A DNA stretch of 64,000 nt from Telmatospirillum sp. (GTDB lineage: Bacteria > Pseudomonadota > Alphaproteobacteria > CACIAM-22H2): contig JADCGL010000003.1 in assembly GCA_020248985.1 (NCBI GenBank), forward strand, positions 1 through 64,000, read 5' to 3'. Both the position numbers and the translations under genes were made by a program. The notes beneath the pieces were generated by a model. That model searched no databases and was not told where the DNA came from. It worked only from the letters and a program-made list of their open reading frames with translations. Of this stretch, positions 1 through 8,384 are shown one piece after another (positions within the stretch are counted from its first letter, which is position 1; each line of letters begins with the position of its first letter).

Positions 1-396
1 TCGACGCTCGAAGTCACGCGTGTGCGCGACATCATCGACCTGTGCGGCGACCGCATGACGGTGTTTGCGGGCATTCTCGGCTACGAATCGTTCTGGCTTG
101 GTGCGCAGGGCTGGGTTGCCGTGTGCTCGAACCTGCTGCCCCGCGATTCGGCTCGGCTGTTCGAACTCGTCGCCGACAAACGCGACCAGCCGGCGGCCTT
201 GGCGCTCTACAAGCGCATCCTGCCGATCGTGCGCTGGGTCGGCGGCCAACGTTATGTGGGCGCCACCAAAGCCGCTTTCGGCATGATGGGCCGCGCCGTT
301 GGCCCGCCGCGCCCGCCGCGCCTGCCGCTGCCGGCGGCCGATGCCGCCTTGTTGCGCAAAGACCTTGCCGCCTTGGGGCTTGTTGCCCCGGCGTAA
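1..396 (+). CDS. DapA/NanA-family lyase, C-terminal part (5' end outside window)
   Basis: The reading frame is open to the left edge, so only the last 131 residues are present. They match the C-terminal part of the dihydrodipicolinate synthase/N-acetylneuraminate lyase family, class I aldolases that make or split pyruvate adducts: a segment reading GYESFWLGAQGWVAVCSNL, followed by helices containing ALYKRILPIVRW. The Schiff-base lysine would lie upstream. An amino-acid ABC binding protein starts 62 bases downstream, so the enzyme probably acts on a small amino- or keto-acid in a catabolic operon. Substrate cannot be decided, and true DapA is only one of several options. Confidence 0.8.
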   Translation, partial: STLEVTRVRDIIDLCGDRMTVFAGILGYESFWLGAQGWVAVCSNLLPRDSARLFELVADKRDQPAALALYKRILPIVRWVGGQRYVGATKAAFGMMGRAVGPPRPPRLPLPAADAALLRKDLAALGLVAPA

Positions 397-458
397 GATT
401 TGGCGCCTGATTTGCATACAATTGGCCACGCGATTCCAGACCCCAGGGGAGACACGAC

Positions 459-1325
459 ATGACCGACAAATCCAAAACCCAGGCTATCCGGTTCGACCGC
501 CGCGCGCTGATCGCGACCGGCCTTGCCGCCGGTGCGGCCGCAGCCCTTCCCAAGCGTGCGCGCGCCCAAGCCCGCATCGCCCCGCCCAACATCATCAAGG
601 CCGGCACGCTGGTGATGTCCATCAACCCGACTCTGCCGCCGCTGCAGTTCGTCGATGATCGCGGCCAGCTGCAGGGCATGCGCGTCGAGCTCGGCAACGA
701 AGTTGCCAAGCGCCTCGGCCTCACGCCCGAATACATCCGCATCGAATTTTCGGCCATGGTGCCGGGCCTTGCGGCCAAGCGCTGGGACATGATCAATACC
801 GGCATCTTCTGGACCGAAGAGCGCTCGCGGCTCATGTACATGGTGCCCTACGAGCAGGCGGCCGTAAGCTTCCTTGCCGCGCGAGGCAACCCGCTCGGCA
901 TCTCGAAGATCCAGGACCTTGCCGGCCGGCGCGTGTCGGTCGAGCTCGGCGGCATCGAAGAACGCCGCACGCGCGAAGTCAGCGAGATTCTCGTGAAGGA
1001 AGGTCTGCGCCCGGTCGAAGTGCGCACCTTCAACAATTTCGCCGAAGCCTTCCAGGCGCTGCGCGCAGGCCAGTCCGACGCCGCCACGAGCATCGACGCG
1101 ACGGCCATGTTCATGCAGCAGCGCGGCGACTTCACGCGCGCGATCAGCGGCGTGTTCCCGCAGACCGCGACCTTCGCGTTCGCCAACAAGGCGCTGGCCG
1201 AAGCCGTGGTGGGCGTGCTCAACGACACCAAGCGCGACGGCTACTACGACCAGCTGTTCGACAAATACGGCGTGCTCAAAGTCTCCGAGCCGACCTTCTC
1301 GATCAACGGCCCCGGCCCGGCCTAA
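459..1325 (+). CDS. amino-acid ABC transporter substrate-binding protein (family 3)
   Basis: A 288-residue periplasmic solute-binding protein. Residues 10-37 form a twin-arginine-type signal (RFDRRALIATG, hydrophobic stretch, then a likely cut near ARA-Q). The mature part has the bilobed family 3 pattern: an N-terminal lobe around LPPLQFVDDRGQLQGMRVEL, then WDMINTGIFWTEERSRLMYM, then the second lobe with GRRVSVELGG and FQALRAGQSDAA. It delivers a polar amino acid or similar ligand to the permease that follows 61 bases later. No ATPase gene is seen here, so it is either upstream of the window or shared. Exact ligand unknown. Confidence 0.88.
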   Translation: MTDKSKTQAIRFDRRALIATGLAAGAAAALPKRARAQARIAPPNIIKAGTLVMSINPTLPPLQFVDDRGQLQGMRVELGNEVAKRLGLTPEYIRIEFSAMVPGLAAKRWDMINTGIFWTEERSRLMYMVPYEQAAVSFLAARGNPLGISKIQDLAGRRVSVELGGIEERRTREVSEILVKEGLRPVEVRTFNNFAEAFQALRAGQSDAATSIDATAMFMQQRGDFTRAISGVFPQTATFAFANKALAEAVVGVLNDTKRDGYYDQLFDKYGVLKVSEPTFSINGPGPA

Positions 1326-1386
1326 ACCGGCATTGGCGGATGCGGCAGCCGCCGCATCCGCCTCTCCCTTCCCAGGAAATCGCGCG

Positions 1387-2094
1387 ATGAAGGTTTGGAA
1401 CTGGGACGGGTTTTGGAGCTACTTCCTCAACCCCTATCTGCTCGAAGGCGCATTGTGGACGGTCGCCTTGACCGCCAACACGCTGTTTTTCGGATTCGTG
1501 CTCGGCTTGGTGCTTGCGGCCATGCGCATGTCGAATTCGAAATATCTCGACCGTGCGGCCCAAACCTATATCTGGGTGTTTCGCGGCACGCCGCTTCTGG
1601 TGCAGCTGATCATCATCTATACGGGCCTGCCGCAATTGGGCCTCGTGCGCTTGAGCGTTCTGCAATCGGCCTTGATCGGCTTGGCGCTCAACGAGGCGGC
1701 CTACCTCTCCGAAATCCTGCGCGGCGGCATTTTGTCGGTCGCCAAAGGCCAGACGGAAGCCGCCCGCTCGCTCGGCTTGCGCCCGCACCAGATTTTCCGC
1801 CTCGTCGTGTTTCCGCAAGCACTGCGCGTGATCATTCCGCCGCTCGGCAATTCGGTGAACGGGCTCCTGAAGGCGACGTCGATCGCCTCGGTCATTTCGA
1901 TGGAAGAGCTGTTGCGCCGCGGCCAGATCCTGATGCAGCAGCGCTTCGAAGTGCTCGAAATTTTCATGGTCGTGGCGATCATCTATCTGGCGATGACCAC
2001 CTGCTGGGACTTTGTGCAGCGCCGCATCGAAGCGCATTACGGCAAAGCCTACGGCGCCATGGAGCACAAACAGCTCGCCCGCGACGACCGGTAG
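1387..2094 (+). CDS. amino-acid ABC transporter permease (HisM/GlnP type)
   Basis: A 235-residue inner-membrane permease of the His/Glu/Gln/Arg/opine group. About five hydrophobic segments are visible. The cytoplasmic coupling loop reads EAARSLGLRPHQIFRLVVFP, the usual EAA motif that contacts the ATPase. The start at 1387 (MKVWNWDG) is chosen because AGGAAA lies 8 bases before it; an in-frame start at 1333 would have no such site. It should work with the binding protein just upstream. The last codons come within 10 bases of a convergent ion-channel gene, with no clear terminator between. Confidence 0.9.
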   Translation: MKVWNWDGFWSYFLNPYLLEGALWTVALTANTLFFGFVLGLVLAAMRMSNSKYLDRAAQTYIWVFRGTPLLVQLIIIYTGLPQLGLVRLSVLQSALIGLALNEAAYLSEILRGGILSVAKGQTEAARSLGLRPHQIFRLVVFPQALRVIIPPLGNSVNGLLKATSIASVISMEELLRRGQILMQQRFEVLEIFMVVAIIYLAMTTCWDFVQRRIEAHYGKAYGAMEHKQLARDDR

Positions 2095-2103
2095 ACTGGC
2101 CGA

Positions 2104-2925
2104 TCAGCTTTTGCCCGCCAGCTTTTCGCGCAAGGCGCGTACCTCGCCGGCCAGCGCTTCCACTTGCGCGACGAGTGCCGCCTGCGGATCGGGCTTGTCC
2201 GCCGCACTTTCGGCATGCAGGCGCGTCATCGAATCGACGATGAGCGCAATGAACAGATTCAGCACCACGAATGTCGAGATCAGAATGAACGGCAGGAAAT
2301 ACAGCATCGCCGCCGGATGGTCGGCGAGCGCGGGCTTGACGATTTCGCCCGACCAGCCGTCGAGCGTCATCAGCTGGAACAGCGTGAGGAACGTCGCCCC
2401 CAGCGTGCCGAACTGCTCGGGCTGGGTGTCGCCGAACAGTTTGGTGCCCATCACTGCGAAGACGTAGAACACCAGCAGCAGCAAGGCCACGATCGCCGAC
2501 ATGCCGGGCAGCGAGCGCAGCAGCGCTTCGACGATCGAGCGCATGGACGGCACGATCGAGATGAGCCGCAGCACGCGCAACACGCGCAGCGCCCGCAATA
2601 CCGACAAGGGCCCCGACGCCGGGACAAGGGCGATCGCAACCACAATCAGATCGAACCAGTTCCAGCCGCCGCGGAAAAACCGCAGCCCGTGTGCGACAAT
2701 GCGCAAGGCGATCTCGACCGTGAAGACCGCAAGAATGGCAACGTCGAGAACCGTCAGAAAGCCGCCGATCGCCGCCATGACGGCATCCGAGGTTTCGAGG
2801 CCCAGCGTGATCGCGTTGAGCACGATGAGCGCCATGATCGCGCGCTGAACGGGTTCGGATTCCACCCATTGGCGCAGACGGGCGCGAAATGTGCGGTCAG
2901 GGGTCGCAAGGGCCGTGTCGGTCAT
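2104..2925 (-). CDS. voltage-gated-type cation channel, one-domain (NaChBac/Nav family)
   Basis: A 273-residue six-helix ion channel subunit expected to form a homotetramer in the inner membrane. S4 carries arginines every third residue (R111, R114, R117, R120), so voltage sensing is likely. The pore helix and filter read FQLMTLDGWSG, with the filter at residues 187-193. S6 (about 207-230) is followed by a predicted coiled coil (about 247-271), as in bacterial sodium channels. The start at 2925 (MTDTALAT) has GGAG upstream; a longer frame to 3012 is open but lacks a site. The filter differs from the TLESW-type of NaChBac and NavAb: aspartate replaces glutamate and glycine follows. Ion selectivity is therefore open. 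Confidence 0.88.
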   Translation of the reverse strand: MTDTALATPDRTFRARLRQWVESEPVQRAIMALIVLNAITLGLETSDAVMAAIGGFLTVLDVAILAVFTVEIALRIVAHGLRFFRGGWNWFDLIVVAIALVPASGPLSVLRALRVLRVLRLISIVPSMRSIVEALLRSLPGMSAIVALLLLVFYVFAVMGTKLFGDTQPEQFGTLGATFLTLFQLMTLDGWSGEIVKPALADHPAAMLYFLPFILISTFVVLNLFIALIVDSMTRLHAESAADKPDPQAALVAQVEALAGEVRALREKLAGKS

Positions 2926-3087
2926 GGCAGCTCCGAGGGGGGGGCGGAACAGGGGGATACGAATCGCCGCGCAATATAAGACTGCCGTGAGTGGCCCCCA
3001 AGGGGCATTCAAGCCGCCGAATGGCCTAGGCGCCCCTGTACCGCTTCGTCTATAAAAGACCGGTCGAGAAACGCCTTAGGAATACGC

Positions 3088-3390
3088 ATGGATTCGCCCG
3101 CACCGATCGAACGGCTGCGTTTGCCCGCCACGTGCGACGCGGCGGCGGCCGACGCGCTCAAAACCGAGCTTGCCGCACGTCTCGATGCGGGCACGCCGGT
3201 GGTGCTGGACGCGAGCGACGTCGCCGAGCCTTCGGTCGCGGCGATCCAGCTGATCGAGTCGGCAAGCGAAGCATTCGCCGCCCGCGACTTGCGCTTCGGT
3301 CTTGCGGATCCTTCCGACGCTTTGTGTGCGGCGTACGAGGATATCGGCCTCTATTCCGCCCTCATGCAGCGCCTTGTGATGGACGCGTGA
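3088..3390 (+). CDS. STAS-domain protein heading the chemosensory operon
   Basis: A 100-residue single STAS domain. The central strand-turn-helix VVLDASDVAEPSVAAIQLI resembles the phosphorylation or contact loop of anti-sigma-factor antagonists, here with Ser223-equivalent position occupied by the EPS motif. AGGA lies six bases before the ATG, and TATAAA at 3051-3056 could be a -10 element. cheA begins 13 bases after its stop, so the two are co-transcribed. STAS proteins recur at the head of che clusters in alphaproteobacteria; the biochemical role here is inferred, not shown. Confidence 0.8.
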   Translation: MDSPAPIERLRLPATCDAAAADALKTELAARLDAGTPVVLDASDVAEPSVAAIQLIESASEAFAARDLRFGLADPSDALCAAYEDIGLYSALMQRLVMDA

Positions 3391-3403
3391 CGGGCCCCCG
3401 CAC

Positions 3404-5515
3404 ATGAGCAGCGAAGAAGAAGATCTTCAGCGCATCTTTTTCCTCGAATGCGAGGAGTTGCTGGCCAGCGCCGAGCAGTCGGTCGAAACGCTGAAGGATG
3501 CGGCCTCGGACGCCGCGATCAACGCGCTTTTCCGCGCCGTGCATTCGATCAAAGGCGGAGCCGGCGCATTCGGCATGGATCGGCTTGCCAAATTCGCACA
3601 CGCGTTCGAATCCTTCATGGATCTGCTGCGAAAAGGCAAAGCCGCCCTCGATCCGAAGGCCGTCGATCTGCTGTTCGACGGCGTCGATATGCTGCGTCTG
3701 CTGGTCGACGAATCGCAAAACGGCACGCCTGCTCCCGCCGAGCGCTACGCCGCCACCTTTGCGGCCCTGCGCGCCGCCGCCGGGCTCGAAGAAGCACCGG
3801 CCGCAGAAGCCGCTGCCGATTTCGATCCGATGGCGGCTTTTGCTGCGGCCACACCGGCCGCAGAAGCGCCCGCCGCCGCGGCAGCGACTTATCGCATTCG
3901 CTTTGCACCGGGCCCGAATTTCATCAAGGCCGGACTCGATCCGCTGCGCATCTTTGCCGCCCTCAAAGCCATGGGCAGTCTCAGCGCCGAAATCGACGCC
4001 AGTGCGGTGCCGGCCTTCGCCGAGCTCGATCCTGAAATTTGCTGTTATCGCTGGAATCTGACGCTCGAATCAGCCGCCCCCTTTGCCGATATCGACGAAG
4101 TGCGCGAGATGATCGACGATCTGGCGCAGTTCGAAATTGAAGCACCTGCCGCACCCGAGCCTGCACCGGATGCGCTCTCCTCCGAAGCATCGGCACCCGA
4201 GGCGCCAATGCCCGAATCGGCTGCGACGCAGGCTGCAGCCCCGCCGAAATCGGCAACGCAAGCAGCAACGCCTGCAGCCGCAGCTGCAGAAGCCAAGCGC
4301 GACAAACCGGTCGCGACCGTGCGCGTAGACGTGCCCAAGCTCGAACGGCTCGGCAACATGGTGGGCGAGCTCATCATCACGCAGGCGTTTCTGGCCCGCC
4401 AGGCCGCGTCGCTCGATGCCGAAACCTACCGGCCGCTGTTCCGCGCACTCGACGACATGTCGCAGCATATCCGCGACTTGGCCGATGCCGCGACCGCGAT
4501 CCGCGCGCAGCCGCTCAAGGTCGTCTTTTCGCGCTTCGGCGCCATCGTGCGCGATCTCGAAAAGAGCACGGGCAAACGCGTGCGGCTCGAGGTCGAAGGC
4601 GAAGCGACCGAGATCGACAAAACGGTGGTCGAACGGCTCAGCGAACCGCTCACGCACCTGATCCGCAATTCGATCGACCACGGCATCGAATCGCCCGAGA
4701 AGCGCGAGGCGGCCGGCAAGGATCCGGTCGGCCAACTGCGCTTGCGCGCCGAGCAGCGCGGCAGCCAAGTCGTGATCGAATTGGCGGACGACGGGGCCGG
4801 CGTCAATCGCGAACGCGTGCTCGCCAAGGCCATCGAACGCGGACTCGTCGCCCCCGGGGCTGCTTTGTCGGACGAAGAAATCGACGAGCTGATTTTCCTG
4901 CCCGGCTTCTCGACGGCCGATACGGTCACCTCCGTGTCGGGGCGCGGCGTGGGCATGGATGCCGTGCGCGCCACGATCGGCGAAATGAGCGGGCGCGTGG
5001 CGCTGTCCTCGCGGCCCGGCAAGGGCACGGTGTTTTCGCTGTATCTGCCGCTGTCGCTGGCCGTGCTCGACGCAATGGCGATGCTCGTCGGCCGCCAGAA
5101 CTATCTCGTGCCGATCGGCGACATCGTGGAAAGCCTGCGCCCGGCCGAGGCCGCCATCGTGCGCCTCGACCGCGGCCGCGCCATGCTCGCCTGGCGCGGC
5201 GCGATGCTGCGCATCTTGAGCCTCGGCGAAGAGTTCGGCGTGGCCGGCGCCATCGACGATCCCACGCGCTGCATCCTCGTGGTGGTGCGCGCGGCGCAAG
5301 GCGAAATGCTGGCCCTGCAGGTCGACGATCTGATCGGCCAGGAGCCGGTCGTCGTCAAAAGCCTCGAAAAGAATTTCCGCAAGGTGCCTGGCATTTCGGG
5401 CGCCACGATTCTGGGCGACGGCAGGCCCGCACTGATCCTCGATCCACCGTCGCTCGGCAGCGCAAGCGCGCGCCGTCGCCGCCTTGAAACCGCCGCCGAA
5501 CCGACAGAAGCCTGA
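3404..5515 (+). CDS. cheA: chemotaxis histidine kinase CheA
   Basis: A 703-residue CheA. The N-terminal Hpt domain has the phospho-accepting histidine H47 in AVHSIKGGAGAFG. A linker rich in Ala, Pro and Glu surrounds a second small domain (about 165-247). Then follow the dimerisation helices (about 305-360, RLGNMVGELIITQAF), the ATPase with HLIRNSIDHGIE and GRGVGMDAV, and a CheW-like C-terminus (about 540-690). It autophosphorylates under receptor control and passes phosphate to CheY and CheB encoded downstream. cheW starts 11 bases after the stop. All boxes needed for activity are visible. Confidence 0.97.
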   Translation: MSSEEEDLQRIFFLECEELLASAEQSVETLKDAASDAAINALFRAVHSIKGGAGAFGMDRLAKFAHAFESFMDLLRKGKAALDPKAVDLLFDGVDMLRLLVDESQNGTPAPAERYAATFAALRAAAGLEEAPAAEAAADFDPMAAFAAATPAAEAPAAAAATYRIRFAPGPNFIKAGLDPLRIFAALKAMGSLSAEIDASAVPAFAELDPEICCYRWNLTLESAAPFADIDEVREMIDDLAQFEIEAPAAPEPAPDALSSEASAPEAPMPESAATQAAAPPKSATQAATPAAAAAEAKRDKPVATVRVDVPKLERLGNMVGELIITQAFLARQAASLDAETYRPLFRALDDMSQHIRDLADAATAIRAQPLKVVFSRFGAIVRDLEKSTGKRVRLEVEGEATEIDKTVVERLSEPLTHLIRNSIDHGIESPEKREAAGKDPVGQLRLRAEQRGSQVVIELADDGAGVNRERVLAKAIERGLVAPGAALSDEEIDELIFLPGFSTADTVTSVSGRGVGMDAVRATIGEMSGRVALSSRPGKGTVFSLYLPLSLAVLDAMAMLVGRQNYLVPIGDIVESLRPAEAAIVRLDRGRAMLAWRGAMLRILSLGEEFGVAGAIDDPTRCILVVVRAAQGEMLALQVDDLIGQEPVVVKSLEKNFRKVPGISGATILGDGRPALILDPPSLGSASARRRRLETAAEPTEA

Positions 5516-5526
5516 GGGAGCCGCCG

Positions 5527-6048
5527 ATGGAGCAACCGCGCAAAACCGCCGTCGCCAGCGAAGCGCCCGAAACCCAGTTCGTGTCTTTCGAGGTCGGTGC
5601 CGACACGTTTCTGATCCCGATCGAAAAGGTCGTCGAGTTCCGCACCTGGTCGGAACCCACCGCCGTGCCGCACACGCCCGACTTCGTGCGCGGCATCGTC
5701 AATATCCGCGGCGAGATCGTGCCGATCTACGACGTGGCCGCACGCCTGGGGCGCGGACTGACGAACGCGGCCGCCCGCCATGTCGTGGTCATCGTGCGTT
5801 CGGAAGACGGCCGCTCGGTCGGCCTGCTCGTCGACTCGGTGACCGACATCGTCAATGCACGCACCGCCGACATGGCGCCGATTCCGCGCATCGAGGGCGG
5901 CGACGCAACGCCGTTCATGCGCGGCGTGGTGTTCGTCGAGGCGCGCATTCTCGGCGTGACCGACGTCGACAGGCTGGTGCAGGAAACGCTGCCCGACGGT
6001 GCCTTGCAGATGGGCGACGAATCGGCGGGAGCGTCCGCGCCGCAATGA
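5527..6048 (+). CDS. cheW: chemotaxis coupling protein CheW
   Basis: A 173-residue CheW, a scaffold joining receptors to CheA in the cytoplasm at the membrane array. The two-subdomain beta fold is recognisable from FVSFEVGADTFLIPIEKV, VRGIVNIRGEIVPIYD and GLLVDSVTDIV. There is a short N-terminal extension and a tail of about 20 polar residues. Its stop codon overlaps the cheR start (ATGA), showing tight operon organisation. Confidence 0.96.
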   Translation: MEQPRKTAVASEAPETQFVSFEVGADTFLIPIEKVVEFRTWSEPTAVPHTPDFVRGIVNIRGEIVPIYDVAARLGRGLTNAAARHVVVIVRSEDGRSVGLLVDSVTDIVNARTADMAPIPRIEGGDATPFMRGVVFVEARILGVTDVDRLVQETLPDGALQMGDESAGASAPQ

Positions 6049-6887
6049 ACGCGCTTTCCCCACTGCCAGCCGCACCGCTCGCAGCACCCGAATTCACGCC
6101 CGACGACATGGCGTTTTTCGCGGGCGAGTTGCGCGTGCGCACCGGCATCGTGCTGGCGGCGAGCAAAGCAGCCTTGGTCGTGCGACGCCTTGCGCCACGC
6201 ATGCGCGAACTGGGCTGCGCGCAATTCGCCGACTATCGGCGCCTGCTCGCCGATTCGGCGGCCGAAGAATGGAACCGCGTGGTCGAGCTTTTGACCACCA
6301 ACCATTCGCATTTCTTCCGCGAAGTGCACCATTTCAAACTCCTGTCGCGCCATGTGCGCGCCGGGCGGGCGGCGGGCCAAACGCGCTTTCGCTTCTGGTC
6401 GGCGGCGTGTGCGGCCGGCCAAGAGCCCTATTCGATGGCGATGCTGCTGCTGCATCTGGGCAACGGACAGGTGGCGGACGACACGCGCATCCTTGCGACC
6501 GACATCGACCGCAGCGTTCTTGCGGCCGCCGAAGCGGGCCTGTTCGGCGCCGAGGATGTGCGCCACCTGCCCGGCTTCGCCAAACCCTATCTGCAGGAAG
6601 CGGCCGACGGGCGCTTTGCCGTCGTCCCCGCCTTGCGCGATCTCGTGCGCTTCAAGCCGCACAATCTGATCGGCGCCGACTGGCCGATGAAAGGCCCGTT
6701 CGACGCGATTTTCTGCCGCAACATGCTGATCTATCTTGCCCCCGCCGACCAGGCCAAAGTCGTGGCAAGGCTTGCGGGTCTTTTGTCGGTCGGGGGGATA
6801 CTGTGTCTCGGCCATTCCGAAATCGCGCGCGACAACTCGTTGCCGCTAGCACGCCTCGAGGTTCCCAGCAGCTATGTCCGAGTCTGA
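6045..6887 (+). CDS. cheR: chemoreceptor methyltransferase CheR
   Basis: A 280-residue S-adenosylmethionine-dependent methyltransferase that adds methyl groups to receptor glutamates. Visible landmarks are the N-terminal helical domain, NHSHFFREVHHFKLL, the SAM loop RFWSAACAAGQEPYS, DIDRSVLAAAEAGLF and the family signature IFCRNMLIYL. The start at 6045 (MNALSPLP) overlaps the cheW stop. The last 14 bases overlap the start of cheB, so the adaptation enzymes are translationally coupled. Confidence 0.96.
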   Translation: MNALSPLPAAPLAAPEFTPDDMAFFAGELRVRTGIVLAASKAALVVRRLAPRMRELGCAQFADYRRLLADSAAEEWNRVVELLTTNHSHFFREVHHFKLLSRHVRAGRAAGQTRFRFWSAACAAGQEPYSMAMLLLHLGNGQVADDTRILATDIDRSVLAAAEAGLFGAEDVRHLPGFAKPYLQEAADGRFAVVPALRDLVRFKPHNLIGADWPMKGPFDAIFCRNMLIYLAPADQAKVVARLAGLLSVGGILCLGHSEIARDNSLPLARLEVPSSYVRV

Positions 6888-7965
6888 AGTATCGAAGCCC
6901 AAACGCGTGCGCGTGATGATCGTCGACGATTCGGCCCTCGTGCGCGAGATGCTGACCGGCATTCTCTCGGCCGATCCCGAAATCGAAGTGGTGGGGACAG
7001 CACCCGATCCGCTCGTGGCGCGCGAGAAGATCAAGGCGCTCAATCCCGACGTGATCACGCTCGACGTCGAAATGCCGCATATGAGCGGCATCGAGTTTCT
7101 CGAGAAGATCATGCGCCTTCGCCCGATGCCGGTCGTGATGATTTCGACATTGACGCAGGAAGGGGCCGACACCACTCTGCGCGCCCTCGAGCTCGGCGCG
7201 GTCGACTACGTCGCCAAGCCGACGCAGCGTTTGAGCGAATCCTTCGGCGCACTCAAAGAAGAGATTTGCAGCAAGGTCAAGATGGCAGCGACCGCGCGCG
7301 TGCGCGGGGCCGGCTCGGCGCGCCGCCCGGCGGCCGCAGCGGCGCAAGCGGCACCAGCGGCGGCAGGTGCCGAGAACCATCTCGACGCGATCGCCATCGG
7401 CGCATCGACGGGCGGGGTCGAAGCGCTCGGCGAATTGCTGTCGGCGGTCCCGCCCGGCTCGCCCGGAATCCTCGTCGTCCAGCACATGCCCGGAAATTTC
7501 ACGGGGCGTTTTGCGGCGCGCCTCGACGCCACCTTGCCGCTCAAAGTGACCGAAGCCCAGGACGGCGCGGCCATCCTACCCGGCTGCGTCTATATCGGCC
7601 CGGGCGGACGGCATTTGGCGCTGGCGCGCGAGGCGAACGGCAAGCTCGTGTGCCGCGTGACCGAGGGGCCCGCCGAAAGCGGCCACGTGCCGTCGGTCGA
7701 CCATCTGTTCCGCTCGATGGCCCAGCTCGGCAGGCGCACGGTCGGCGTGATCTTGACCGGCATGGGCCGCGACGGAGCGGCCGGCTTGAAGCTGATGCGC
7801 GAGGCCGGCGCGCATACAATCGCGCAAGACGCGGCCACTTCCGTCGTCTATGGTATGCCTAGAGTTGCGGTCGAACTCGACGCGGCGGCCTCCGTGCTGC
7901 CGCTGTCGCGCATCGCCGGCGCCATGCTGGCCGCCGGCGGTGCCACCAACGCAGGAGGACGCTAG
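6874..7965 (+). CDS. cheB: chemotaxis response regulator / methylesterase CheB
   Basis: A 363-residue protein with an N-terminal receiver (phospho-acceptor D64 in ITLDVEMPHMSG), a flexible Ala-rich linker (about 145-170) and a C-terminal methylesterase. The catalytic set is visible: Ser in AIGASTGG, His in VVQHMPGNFTGRF and Asp in GMGRDGAAG. It removes receptor methyl groups and balances CheR. It overlaps cheR by 14 bases. The Shine-Dalgarno of cheY (AGGAGG) sits inside its last codons. Confidence 0.96.
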   Translation: MSESEVSKPKRVRVMIVDDSALVREMLTGILSADPEIEVVGTAPDPLVAREKIKALNPDVITLDVEMPHMSGIEFLEKIMRLRPMPVVMISTLTQEGADTTLRALELGAVDYVAKPTQRLSESFGALKEEICSKVKMAATARVRGAGSARRPAAAAAQAAPAAAGAENHLDAIAIGASTGGVEALGELLSAVPPGSPGILVVQHMPGNFTGRFAARLDATLPLKVTEAQDGAAILPGCVYIGPGGRHLALAREANGKLVCRVTEGPAESGHVPSVDHLFRSMAQLGRRTVGVILTGMGRDGAAGLKLMREAGAHTIAQDAATSVVYGMPRVAVELDAAASVLPLSRIAGAMLAAGGATNAGGR

Positions 7966-7969
7966 AACG

Positions 7970-8362
7970 ATGCCCACCAATGCCCGCAGCCTGCGCGTGC
8001 TCGTGGTCGACGACCAAGCGAGCATGCGCGGCCTCATCCGCAGCTATCTGCGCAAGCTCGGCTTCGAAAGCATCGACGAGGCCGAAAGCGGCAGCCAGGC
8101 CGCCAAACTGCTCGGCACGAAGCCGTTCAATCTCGTGATCTCCGACTTCAACATGGACGGCGGCTCTGGTCTCGATCTTCTCAAGACCATGCGCGGGCAC
8201 CCGGTGCTCAAGCGCATCCCGGTCATCATGGTGACGGGGAACGCCGACAAGGAAACCGTGACCTCGGTCGTGCAGGCCGGCGTCAACGGCTACGTGGTGA
8301 AACCGGTGTCGCTCGAAGCGCTCAAGGCCCGCGTCGTGCACATTTTGGGTGAACTGGTCTGA
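7970..8362 (+). CDS. cheY: single-domain response regulator CheY
   Basis: A 130-residue receiver domain with no output domain. The acidic pair is in LVVDDQ, the phospho-acceptor is D59 in VISDFNMDG, followed by the switch residues VMVTGNAD and K-P in YVVKPVS. The start at 7970 follows AGGAGG at 7952-7957, and the longer frame into cheB is not needed. Lying between cheB and the receptor gene, it is the natural output of this CheA. Whether the target is the flagellar motor or another process cannot be told from the window. Confidence 0.93.
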   Translation: MPTNARSLRVLVVDDQASMRGLIRSYLRKLGFESIDEAESGSQAAKLLGTKPFNLVISDFNMDGGSGLDLLKTMRGHPVLKRIPVIMVTGNADKETVTSVVQAGVNGYVVKPVSLEALKARVVHILGELV

Positions 8363-8384
8363 CGCGGGAAGCGGGACGGCAGCG

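Noticed and set aside
4070-5299. A 409-codon minus-strand frame opposite cheA
   Set aside because: It is a composition artefact of the cheA codons; no domain or ribosome site.
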